This document shows positions 36,301-46,200 of a DNA stretch of 64,000 nt, one piece after another. Positions within the stretch are counted from its first letter, which is position 1; each line of letters begins with the position of its first letter. The stretch spans positions 408,833-472,832 of the forward strand of contig NZ_JAEUGD010000066.1 of NCBI RefSeq assembly GCF_016775155.1. Reading direction: 5' to 3'. The translations under genes and the position numbers were made by a program. The stretch is from Fulvivirga marina (GTDB lineage Bacteria; Bacteroidota; Bacteroidia; Cytophagales; Cyclobacteriaceae). The notes under the pieces are model-generated. The model saw nothing but the letters and a program-made list of their open reading frames with translations. It searched no databases and was not told the origin of the DNA.

Positions 36301-39300
36301 TCAATACCACTTTTAAGGGTTCTCCATAGCTATTCATATAGTATTTGGTTCTATAAATAGTATGGCGCTGAACCATTTTGGCTATGGCTGCATTGAAATT
36401 GTCTATGTTATCAATGTCTACGTTCAAAATGAGTTGTTCGTGGTAAACAGGCTCCTCAGGGCGCATCAGGGATGAATAGATCATTCCCAGTTCTATGGGT
36501 GTTAAAGGATAAACATCTTCGTATGATTCCGGCAGTTCAATCCATCCCTCCTGATCAAAAATTCGCTGTTTAAACGCTTCCAATTTATCCATTCCCGTCA
36601 TCAGAGCATTATGCAGGGAAGCATTTGCCTGATCGGCCAAATATTTGGCAAGGTCCTCAATGGTCTTATTCTCATACAAAGCGCCTATATTGAGCTCTTT
36701 ATCCAGTTGCTTTTTTACTTTGGCTACTATTTGTATGGATTTAATAGAATCCCCACCCAAAGAGAAGAAGTCGTCTTTGATACCTATATTTTTCTTATTC
36801 AGTACCTCCTGCCAAATGGCAACTAATACTTTTTCTTCAGGTGTCCGGGGAGCTACATAATTTCCCCTGTTTTCATTTGCCGCATTTCCCAGTTTAAGCA
36901 GGGCCTTCTTATCTATTTTCCCATTACTGCTTAATGGCATTTCGTCAAGTGCAATGATCTGATTCGGCACCATATATCCAGGTAATCCTTCACTCAAATA
37001 CGCTTTTAAGCTTTTCTCACTTACATCACTGATTATTTTTACCTCTCCCTTTTCATTAAAAAGCTTTTCATAAAACTTATTTTGCCTGAACTCCTCACCA
37101 TGATTGAGTGACTCAAAGGTAAAAGGCTCTTCACCCCTCTCTTTCCTCACTATTTTCCCATCCAGTACATAGTCTGTGGTTAGTTTATCATCCGACAGCT
37201 TTCTGCGGACATCAAAATGCAGCTCATCGCCTTTATGCATTTCGACTCCTTCAGGGAAGACCGGAAAATAGACCGGCATATGATGCGTTCCCTCAATGCT
37301 GTTAATGATCATTTTTTCATCGAACATGGCATTTATCCATAAAGCAAAACCGTGGGCCTCACCATCTTTCGTTACTGTTAATTTTACGGAATTAGTGGCT
37401 TCAACTTCAGTATTTTCATCATACCCAATATGCTCAAACAGGCCATCGTCAGAGATAAGATAGTCCCTTGTGAAGTTTCGCAGGCAAAGCCTTAAGTCAA
37501 ACTTATGCCCCTGTTTGTTAAAGATATCCTCAGCATAATGCATCGACATATGGGAGAAGGCATAATCAAAAGCATCTTCAGGCAAGCTGGCCAAGCCAAT
37601 TTTTGTGTGGTACTTATTAGGTACAAAGGTAATTGGCTCCTCTTGCTTCAGGTTTGATTTCAGGTTGTTGATCATGGTAATGCAACCATCTGAACCGGCA
37701 ATATTTCCGACCAGGGCAGAAACACATACATCAACTTTCTCAGGAAATTCTACCTCTGAAATATCTCCGTGAATCAGTACTACTTTATCTTGAAGTCCAT
37801 ATTTCTTAAGATTTTCCTGAGCCATTTGGTAGGCTTCATCAGAGATTTCAACGGCATATACCTTTTTAGCTCCTTCAGCCAGACATTGACGGGCCAGGAT
37901 CATATCAGGCCCTGTGCCTGCGTCAACTACTACTTTATCTTTAACAAGGTTCTCAATTACTTTCTTATAACCTGAAATACGCGTATAGTCCGTTGCCATC
38001 GATTGGTACACGAACCGGTCATAAAGAGAATGCTCTCCTAAAGACGGAGCGATCTCTACTTTCCTGCGCTCTGTAAAAAATGCTATCAATTCACCCTGGT
38101 TATTCTCCCCTTCTTTATGCAATACAACCCCTTCATTTACACGGCTATTTTTGTTCAGGACACTTTCTATTTCTCCAAGTTCAACTCTGAAACCTCTGAC
38201 TTTGATCTGATCATCTTTTCTTCCCATGAACTCTATGTTTCCATCGGGCAACCACTTGGCCAAATCGCCAGTTCTATACATCCTCTCTCCAGGCAGGTAA
38301 GGATTCTCAATGAATTTCACATCGGTCAGGTCTTTATCATTTAAATATTCACGAGCCAACCCAACACCGGAAACGCATAGCTCACCGGCAATACCTTCAG
38401 GTACTAAATTCAATTCCTCATCCAGAATAAAGACCTTTTTATTGGACTGTGGTGAACCTATTGGAATACTGGAATATTCTTTCTCAGGGTCAACTTTGTA
38501 CAAGGCGGTAAGCACGGTTGCTTCAGAGGGCCCATAGGCATTATAAAAGTCCTTTGTTTTTGCATAATACAGGGCATCATCCACAATGGCAGCTTCTCCG
38601 CCAGTGATAATGATCCTGAGAGAGTCCATTGAGGGCCTGTTCAAAGTATGCAGGTATGAAGGTGTTAAGGTCATCAAAGTGATCTGATTATCTTCTACAT
38701 ACTTCGCAAAGGCCTCACTGTTATTTACGGTTTCTTTATCCGCTAAAACCAGGGTGGCACCACCCAACAGGGCCATCACGATATCCAGAACAGAGGCATC
38801 AAACAACAATGAAAAGAATTGCAGAATGTTATCGTCAGGCGTGATCTCAAGCACATGTATATAACCAAACGCTAGGTTCACCACTCCCTGATGCTCAACT
38901 ACCACTCCTTTTGGATTTCCAGTAGAGCCTGATGTATAGATGATATAGGCCGTGTCGGTCACCTGGTTTATTTTATCAGGATTTGTAGTCGGGTAAGTAA
39001 GTCCTTCTAACTGTATATCGATAGAGAATAAATTACCCTCAAAGTAATCCAGTTCAAAAAGGTATTCAGATTGAGTTAAAATGGTTTTTAAACCCGTTTC
39101 ACTAATGACATGCCTGATCCGCTCTTTAGGGTTTTTCGGGTCTATGGGTACATAAACCCCTCCTGCTTTAAGTATCCCCAGAAAGCTGATAATAGAATTC
39201 TCCGATTTATCCATCAGCACAGCTACACAGGCTCCGGGCTTCACATCACATTCGGTTCGTAAATAGTGTGCCAGCTGGTTACTTTTCTGGTTTAGCTGAT

Positions 39301-40168
39301 CATAAGTTAGCGTTGTGTTTTTATAAACAAGTGCCTTATTTTCAGGGGTTTTGATGGCATGTTCTTCAAAAACATCAACCAGGGTTTTATCCTTTGGAAA
39401 GTCTAAATCTGATTGGTTAAACTCGTTAACCAGCTTGTTTTTCTGTTCCTCCGATAAGAATGAGATGTCCTTAACGGATATATCCAGTTCATTGAAAAAG
39501 GAAAGGATATTTTGAAAATGCAAAGCCATATTTTCAACAAACCACTGGTCAAACTTTTCAGTGTTGAAGGAAATTTTTATATGAACCCCAGCTTCCTTAA
39601 CAATTTCAATGATAAGATCGTAGTGTTTCAGGCTATCTGCAGGTGGTGCGGTATGCACCTTCTGATCAAACAACGCAACATTAGTGAGAGGAAACTTGTC
39701 TGCTGAAGATTTATCCTTGGCGAGAAGGCGGTATGGGAAATTTTGATACTTATAGCTTTCCAGGGTGCCCTGGTTTACCTTTTGAAATAGTGTTTTAAGC
39801 GACTCTTCTTTGTTGACACTCTGAATAAGTGAAACATGTGCCTGCACTATTTCTCCAGTGACACTACTTTTGTGCAAAGGAGTATCAATAATCACATCCG
39901 CGCTTCTTTCATACTTTGAAAAAAGGATATCAAACCCTGCTTTCAAAAGAATGAATAGCTCAAGGTCTCTGCCACCTGTATACTTTTCCAGTAAATCGGT
40001 GTGTTTTTTATTCAACTCAAAAGTATACTCCGGATATGGATAATTACAATCTCCGTTAAACTTATTTCCTTTTACTTTGAATGCATTATCTATTGAGCTT
40101 AGCTTCTGCTCCCAAAATTTTGAATGATTAAAAAACTTTTTTCCTGTATAAGCGGCCGTTGTTTCCAT
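33320..40168 (-). CDS. NRPS: half-C-A(PRMT-like MT)-PCP-C-A-PCP
   Basis: The 2282-residue enzyme starts with only the C-terminal lobe of a condensation domain (about 15-250; no HHxxxDG). An A domain follows (about 265-690), interrupted by a methyltransferase of arginine-methyltransferase-like fold (about 712-1025), then the A10 part (SNGKIDKK, about 1081), PCP (GGDS, about 1140), C (from about 1205, opening YPLTPIELGMIYSS, with HHAISDG), A, and PCP (GGHS). The tail ends VEAEESFTL. The pocket reading is DALTIGAVL for the first A (aromatic or large hydrophobic) and DLYDFSLVW for the second, close to the Cys code DLYNLSLIW. The C-domain opening differs from the LCL type of its neighbours and resembles dual or DCL domains. 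The PCP-ended C-terminus probably docks with the TubC domain of the next protein. Confidence 0.92.
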   Translation of the reverse strand: METTAAYTGKKFFNHSKFWEQKLSSIDNAFKVKGNKFNGDCNYPYPEYTFELNKKHTDLLEKYTGGRDLELFILLKAGFDILFSKYERSADVIIDTPLHKSSVTGEIVQAHVSLIQSVNKEESLKTLFQKVNQGTLESYKYQNFPYRLLAKDKSSADKFPLTNVALFDQKVHTAPPADSLKHYDLIIEIVKEAGVHIKISFNTEKFDQWFVENMALHFQNILSFFNELDISVKDISFLSEEQKNKLVNEFNQSDLDFPKDKTLVDVFEEHAIKTPENKALVYKNTTLTYDQLNQKSNQLAHYLRTECDVKPGACVAVLMDKSENSIISFLGILKAGGVYVPIDPKNPKERIRHVISETGLKTILTQSEYLFELDYFEGNLFSIDIQLEGLTYPTTNPDKINQVTDTAYIIYTSGSTGNPKGVVVEHQGVVNLAFGYIHVLEITPDDNILQFFSLLFDASVLDIVMALLGGATLVLADKETVNNSEAFAKYVEDNQITLMTLTPSYLHTLNRPSMDSLRIIITGGEAAIVDDALYYAKTKDFYNAYGPSEATVLTALYKVDPEKEYSSIPIGSPQSNKKVFILDEELNLVPEGIAGELCVSGVGLAREYLNDKDLTDVKFIENPYLPGERMYRTGDLAKWLPDGNIEFMGRKDDQIKVRGFRVELGEIESVLNKNSRVNEGVVLHKEGENNQGELIAFFTERRKVEIAPSLGEHSLYDRFVYQSMATDYTRISGYKKVIENLVKDKVVVDAGTGPDMILARQCLAEGAKKVYAVEISDEAYQMAQENLKKYGLQDKVVLIHGDISEVEFPEKVDVCVSALVGNIAGSDGCITMINNLKSNLKQEEPITFVPNKYHTKIGLASLPEDAFDYAFSHMSMHYAEDIFNKQGHKFDLRLCLRNFTRDYLISDDGLFEHIGYDENTEVEATNSVKLTVTKDGEAHGFALWINAMFDEKMIINSIEGTHHMPVYFPVFPEGVEMHKGDELHFDVRRKLSDDKLTTDYVLDGKIVRKERGEEPFTFESLNHGEEFRQNKFYEKLFNEKGEVKIISDVSEKSLKAYLSEGLPGYMVPNQIIALDEMPLSSNGKIDKKALLKLGNAANENRGNYVAPRTPEEKVLVAIWQEVLNKKNIGIKDDFFSLGGDSIKSIQIVAKVKKQLDKELNIGALYENKTIEDLAKYLADQANASLHNALMTGMDKLEAFKQRIFDQEGWIELPESYEDVYPLTPIELGMIYSSLMRPEEPVYHEQLILNVDIDNIDNFNAAIAKMVQRHTIYRTKYYMNSYGEPLKVVLKDIDLPVNFEDISNLSQAEKQIKIRTLTEKNLDARFKFDDELLWNLNVFKVEGDSCLIVFYFHHAISDGWSFSVFNTELSNLLDKEGLKDLPPLKHSYKDYCALILGREESDSIRQYWKDLLGGFTRNKLPFNFRRTKISDEKGMKSVRQPISKELLHNLEELRTYHSVSLKSIFLAAHTYLMHIVCSEEDVVTGMVTHDRPELEDGEKINGCFLNTIPVRVEFDKIKSGLQLIEFIHKYLIDVKPNEIHLSDIGQIVGEKASVGNPVFDTLLNFTDFHSYQEWNEDTAIQEASERLFDEETSISSEMTNTMFDLEVDKTQGSLSIRIQYIPAYFHRSEIGYALQLYVRILEQFVQDASLPISSVSLLTDTEKKEVLSDFNDTICDYSSDKSISQLFEARVSESPDQVALTRNQSTMTYEELNQSANQLARYLVSQGTKPGDNVGLLIGRGFDTVVGMYAVLKAGAAYVPIDPEYPVDRQQYIINNSGINRVVCDEDYPIIKEVDNVQFHVIDHESLKSEKTDNLDITVPTDQLAYTIYTSGSTGRPKGVMVEHRSAVNLIEWVNKTYEVGASDRLLFITSICFDLSVYDVFGMLSAGGTVVIAGKEEVQDVDVLSELMIREKITFWDSVPTTMNYLVGELEQRTEIFAQHELRLVFMSGDWIPVQLPDKVRKFFPNAQVISLGGATEGTVWSNFFPIEDVNPYWSSIPYGKPIANNYFYILDKNQEPVPYSVAGELYIGGIGVAKGYANDPEKTTKSFVKDPFNQQLGGRMYRTGDMGRMLPDGNMEFLGRVDHQVKIRGFRVELGEIESILSKHESISEAVVNVFTDSDGNNQLCGYYVQHNDIATQEIRDYLSQYLPGYMIPVYFVPMPSLPLTSNGKIDRKALPEPESLTQKTEFIAPRNEVEEKMVAIWEKILRKNGIGAADDFFELGGHSLSAMKLMAQIHKEFGVKVSVNEVFTETTIGDLSALVSRKVWAQTSDESVEAEESFTL
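37094..38035 (-). other. PRMT-like methyltransferase domain inserted in an A domain
   Basis: Within the NRPS starting at 40168, residues about 712-1025 carry YDRFVYQSMATDYTRISGYK, SAM-binding VVVDAGTGPDMILARQ, VYAVEIS, GDISEVEFPEKVDVCVSALVG, and a C-terminal beta-barrel with HGFALWINAMFDE and GTHHMPVYFPV, which resembles the PRMT HGF and THW motifs. The PRMT double-glutamate loop (SEWMG) is replaced by SALVG, so arginine is not the expected target. The site lies between A8 and A10, the usual place for inserted methyltransferases. Confidence 0.8.
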
Positions 40169-40248
40169 TTTAAATGTTTCAATAATGTTTTTGAATTTGA
40201 TTTTCTATTGCTACGTGCAGATCTTCAATACATCCGGACAATTCTTTC

Positions 40249-43200
40249 CTAAAAATTAAACTGGGTAGATACTTCTACCTTATTTTCCTCGTCGTCCTTG
40301 TCTCCTACTTCTAATTCATAAATCTTGACCTGGTTGTCATTGATAACTTCATTCATCACGCGCAATATCCTTTGCACAAACTCATTTATGGTTTCTTTTT
40401 TAAATAAAGCGACATTGTATTCCACATACCCCGAGATATCTCCATCCTTTTCCTGAATTACAATCCTCATATCTATATTACTTACCAGATAACCCGAATT
40501 AAACCCTTCAATAGAGAAATCGTCAGACTTGACCTGGCCTGTTGGCTCCATACTGTTTTCAACCAGCAACAAAATATCAAATAATGGGAATCTGCTTCTG
40601 TTTGCTTCAATGTCAAGGTCTTCCACCAGTAGATCAAAAGGATAAACCTGGTGATCGTAAGCCTCAAGCGCTACTTGCTTTGCTTTCTCCAATAAGGCCT
40701 TAAAGGTGTCCTCTTTGCTGAATTGCGTACGCAGCGCCAGGTTGTTGATATAAAAACCAATCTGGTTCTCGAGGTCTTGGTGATCTCTTCCTGAAATTGG
40801 TGTACCAATTACAATATCTTCCTGCCCGGTATACCTGTAAAAGAGTGAATTTACCACTGCCATACAGAATATAAAGAGACTTACCTCCTCCTGCTTGCAC
40901 AACTCGTTGATGCCGTCCACCAACGGTTTGTCTAAAGTAAAGCTTACAATATCACCTTCCGTTTTCCTTATCTCAGGTCGCGGATAGTCTGTCTCAAAAT
41001 TCAACAATGGTGCACCATCACTAAATTTACTCATCCAGTAATCACGATGGTTGATCAGGTTATCTCCTGTCAGTTTTTCACGTTGCCAGTAAGAATAATC
41101 CTTATACTGTATCTCAAGTGCCGGCAGTGGATTTTCTTTGTCCTGTCTGAATGCATTGTATAATGCAAGTACTTCCTGTATCAAAATATTCATAGACCAG
41201 CCATCATAAATAATGTGGTGGATTACAAAAAGCATCAGGTGTTTGTCCTCCTCAAGGTGGAACAGGTTAACGCTAAACAAAGGCCCTTTCTCCAGATCAA
41301 AAGGAATTTTTATTTGCTCGCGCATCAATGCTTGTACATTTTCAAGGCTATTTTCCTCCCCTCTCAGGTCTACATATCCCACTTCAAAACCGTAACCAGC
41401 ACTATCATGTACCTTTTGTTTGATTACCTCATCCAGTTGGGTGAAAGTGGTTCTCAATATTTCATGCCTATCCAAAAGTGCAAAGCAAGCCTTTTCAAAT
41501 GCCGGCCTGTCAAATCCTCCTTCAAAAATGTAGGTATTAGGGATGTTATAGGCACTTTCCATGCCATCAAACTGGCTAACAATCCACAGACGTTTCTGTG
41601 CGTAAGACACATCGTAGTAATCACGCTGAGCAATGACAGGAATAGACTCGTATTCCTCTTTAAGCGAGGAATCAATTTTTAAAGCCAGGTCCTCCAATAC
41701 AGGATTCACAAAAATGTCTCCTATGGCTATTTGCACATTAAACACTTTATGAATTCGTGCCACTATTTGTATGGCTTTTAAAGAGTGGCCTCCAAGACTG
41801 AAGAAGTTATCTTTTAATCCGATTTTGTCTTTTAACAACACGGACTCCCAGATCTCAACCAGTTTTCTCTCATTATCGGTTCGGGGAGCAAGGTATTCCT
41901 GCTCTTCACTTTGCTCTATCAGGCTTAGTTCTGCTAAAGCCTTCCGATCAATTTTGCCATTGGGAGTCAATGGTAAAGTTTCCCGGGCTACAAAGAAGGC
42001 CGGTATCATATACTCCGGTATATATTCAGCCAGCTTCTGCCTGACCTCCGAACTACTTGGTTCAAAACCTTCGGCAAGCGTATAAAAACTGGCCAGTTCA
42101 CAATTCTCGCCATCACTATAAACAGGAATAACTGCAGCCTGGCCAATCGCGTCCATTTGCAGAAGTGCCTGTTCCACTTCTCCAGTTTCTATTCTATACC
42201 CTCTCACTTTAACCTGCTGGTCAATCCGTCCGAGCATCACTACTTCTCCATCGGGCATCCATTTACCCTTATCTCCGGTCAGATAGATTCTGCTATTATC
42301 CTTAAAAGGGTTTTTAATAAACTTCTTACCGGTCAATTCAGGCTGTTGCCAATAACCTGAAGATACGCCCGCACCTGCAACACAAATCTCTCCGGGAACC
42401 CCTACAGGCATAGGCCTTTGATTGTGATCCAATATGTAAATGCGTGTGTTGGCTATAGGCTTTCCAATGGTTATAGGCTCGCCATCATCGCTGATCGATT
42501 TGATCATACAGCCAATGGTGGCTTCTGTAGGACCATATTCGTTGTATATCTCTATGGCAGGGTTAAGGGCTTTTAATATCCTGACATGCTTTTCATGCAA
42601 TTCTTCGCCTCCAACGATGACCTTTTCGATCGATGTTTTCTCCATGCCAAGCTCTTCCAGTAAGTTGATATGCGATGGTGTCAACTTCACTACGCGAACT
42701 TCAGAGTTCGGGTCAAAGACCGCTTTCAGGCGTTCATCAACTTGCTTGTGATCAAAAATGATCAGTCGCTCACCGCGTGTAAGGCTGGAGAAAATACTCG
42801 TAAGTGTTAAATCAAATGACAATGATGTAAACAAGGCCATCGGGCTTTGGCTGCTCTCTCCGAAGTAGTACCCATTGGCCCACATGATATAATTGGAAAG
42901 GTTTTCATGCCTGATCTCGACACCTTTTGGCGTACCTGTTGATCCTGAAGTATACATCACATAAGCCAGGTCCTGAAGATTATCGGTATAAGTCGGATTG
43001 CTAGCTTCAGTACTGAGTTGTTCAAGCTGAACATCCATAGCAAACAATTGACCACTGTATACGTCAACCATATCCAGCATAAGGTCTGAGCGCGTGATCA
43101 ATACCTTGGCCTGAGAATCGGCCAGCAGAAATGCTCTGCGCTTTTCAGGGTAGTCTACATCTACCGGTATAAAGGCTGCTCCGGACTTTAGTATGGCCAT

Positions 43201-46200
43201 TATGGCTATGATCATTTGCTCATCGGGTGGTAGCATCAACGCAACAGTATCATTGGGTTGAATTTGACATTCCGATTTCAGGTAATGAGCCAGGCGATTG
43301 GCAGATTCCTGAAGTTCCTGGTAGGTCAGTGACCTATCGCCAGATACAACACTTATGGCTTCAGGGTTTTGGGCTGCCTGCTGGTCGAAAAGCTGATATA
43401 CTGGCTGATGATTTGCTACATCCGCAGTGCTGGTATTAAACGCTTCCAATAGCAGGGTTTCCTCCTCACGGCTCATGTATTGCAATTCTTCCAAAGGAAG
43501 TTCCATGTTGTCTACTACATGGGCTGCCAGTTCTTCCACATGACGTAGTATTTGTGATACTCTTTCTTGAGTAAACAAATCGGTATTGTACTCAACGGCC
43601 GCCATTATACCTTGCTCTGACTGATCAAACTTAAAGGATAGGTCATACTTACTGACCGCGTATGGTGCTGCTTCCGGAGCAATCGTAGATTGATCAGACG
43701 AGCCTCCTGATTTTTCTTCAGCGCTATCAATCTTAAAGTTCAGGAACTCTACCAACACATCAAACAATGGAGAGCGTCCCGGATCTCTTTTCAGCTCCAG
43801 TTCGTCCACCAGTTTATCAAATGGATATTGCTGATGTTTCAATCCATCTACTACATTCTGTTTTACGTGTCGTAATGCTTCAGCAAATGGCTGTTGGCCT
43901 GAAAGCTGGGAACGAATAGCCAGCATATTGATATAGAAACCAATCTGCCCTTCCAGGTCAGGATGCTCTCTTCCCGCTACCGTAGTACCGATAACCAGGT
44001 CCTCCTGCTGGGTGTAGCGATGTAAAAGGGTCTTGACCAAAGTAAGCAGAACTACAAAAAGACTGGTACCATTCTGCTGACTCATCTGCTGTAACTTATC
44101 ACTCACTACCGGATCAAAGACTGCACTAACAAAGCTTCCGTTAAAGGTTTTAACAGTTGGCCGTGCCTTATCAAGAGGCAGTTCCAGTACAGGTATTTCA
44201 CCTTGAAACTGATTGAGCCAGTACTCCCTGTCCGGGTTATTTTGTGTATCATTCAATGCCTGGTTTTGAGCCAGGGCATAGTCTTTATATTGAATCCTAA
44301 GCGGCGGTAACGGGTTTTCACGGTTTTGACTGAAGGCATCATAAAGTGTGAAGATCTCCCGCGACATGATCATTACTGACCACCCGTCAGAAATAATGTG
44401 ATGCATCACAAATATCAGGCGGTACTCATTACTTCCCAGTTGAATTAGTCTGGCGCGCAACAGCGGTCCCTTTTCCAAATCAAAAGGTTCATTGACTACG
44501 GCCTGGGTTATGGCTGCTATCTGCTGATCCTGGTCCGTATGGTCCCTCAAGTCCGTGTGCTCTATCCTGAAGTTAAATTCAGCGCTTGAATGAATCTTTT
44601 GTTTGGGCTCTCCTTCAACGGTTATGAAGGTCGTTCTCAAACTCTCATGCCTCTCAACAAGTGTGGCAAATGCCTGCTCCAGGGCTTCAACATTAATATC
44701 CTTCAACGAATAAGCGGCAGGCATATGGTAAGCTGCGGCACTCTCCTTGAATTGATGGATGACCCACAAACGCTTTTGAGCATGCGATACATCATAATAT
44801 TCTTCTCCTTCAGGAGCCAGTGTATATTGAAAGGTACTATGCTTCGACTTCTCTACTTCAGGGGCCAGTTCCTGTATGGTACGATACATAAAAATGCTGT
44901 TCAACCCAATATTGGCACCCATCTCTTCATAGATGAGGTGGGTAATTCTAAGCGCCGTAAGTGAGTGCCCTCCCAGCTCAAAGAAGTCGTCTTCAATACC
45001 AATAGGTGACCTGCCTATTATTCTTTCCCATATGGAGACCAGCGTACTTTCAGTCTCGTTTCTCGGAAGCACGGTATTTGACTCCGGTTCATAATCTACC
45101 TCGTCATATTCAGAAAGTTTGCTTCTATCGACTTTACCGTTAGGAGTCAATGGTATAACCTCTGCTACTTCAAACTTAGACGGGATCATGTAAGCAGGCA
45201 AGCGTTCCCTGCAATATGACTGGATACTTTTGATCAATTCTTTTTTGCTCGTCCAAAGTCCTTCATGGTTGAATTGTATCGGTTCGAGTACCTGACGATC
45301 AGTATTCTGATTTTCGCTATCTCGCGTAGCATAAAGATTGTAAAGTCCGGTGCCTTTGAGCAGATCTTCTTCTTTGGTGTGGATGATGAAACCATGTTTG
45401 TTCAACAGGTTTGTAATGGTATCAAGCCTGCCATCCACATCATGCACCTCGATGACCACCTGTTTGATCATCGGCCAGTGCTCATCGTCTATTCCTTCCA
45501 ATACGTTAAGTTCACTCCTCTCCACATCGACCTTCAGGTAATCTATTTTTTTGATGTTGTTCTTTCTGATGACATGGGAGATGCTGGTGAGCTTACATTG
45601 TATCTCTTCACCTTTGATCCGCGCATCTATTACATCATTGATATGTGAACCATCTACTGCTGACCCCTCCTGCTCCAATTGGTTTATAAGGGTCGTACGC
45701 AGTATACGCTTATCGTCTGCTTCATCTCCATACCTTCCTGAAAGTGCTGTATTGTTCGGATAGTAGGTAAATGTGGCAGTTCCTTCTTCATTGGATATGC
45801 CAACATTATGCACATGAATGTTAGGGCTGTATATAGATGCATTGGCTTTGAGCACATGATATACTTCAGGCATAGGCTCAAAGGCGTATACATTAACATC
45901 CTGAAAATGAAGGGCTGCAAACATCGAAAACATACCAATATTGGCTCCCACATCAAAAATTACATCTCCATGGTTCATTCTTATACCATGACGAATATAG
46001 CACTGGTCTCCAAAGACCTCATTGTAAATAAAATCTGTCTCCGTTTTATTGATGTGAAACCCGATAAGTCCATTTGGAAACTTATAAAGTGAAGACAACA
46101 GGTCAGGATTAGCCTTCAACAGGTCTATAATCTTAAAAATAGGATACGTACGATGCTTATCAAGCTTCAACACACCGGTAAGGCTTTTTTCCTCACCAGC

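Noticed and set aside
41215-41682. 155-residue plus-strand frame inside an NRPS gene
   Set aside because: Antisense to the terminal C domain and adjacent PCP region; codon pattern is explained by the real frame.
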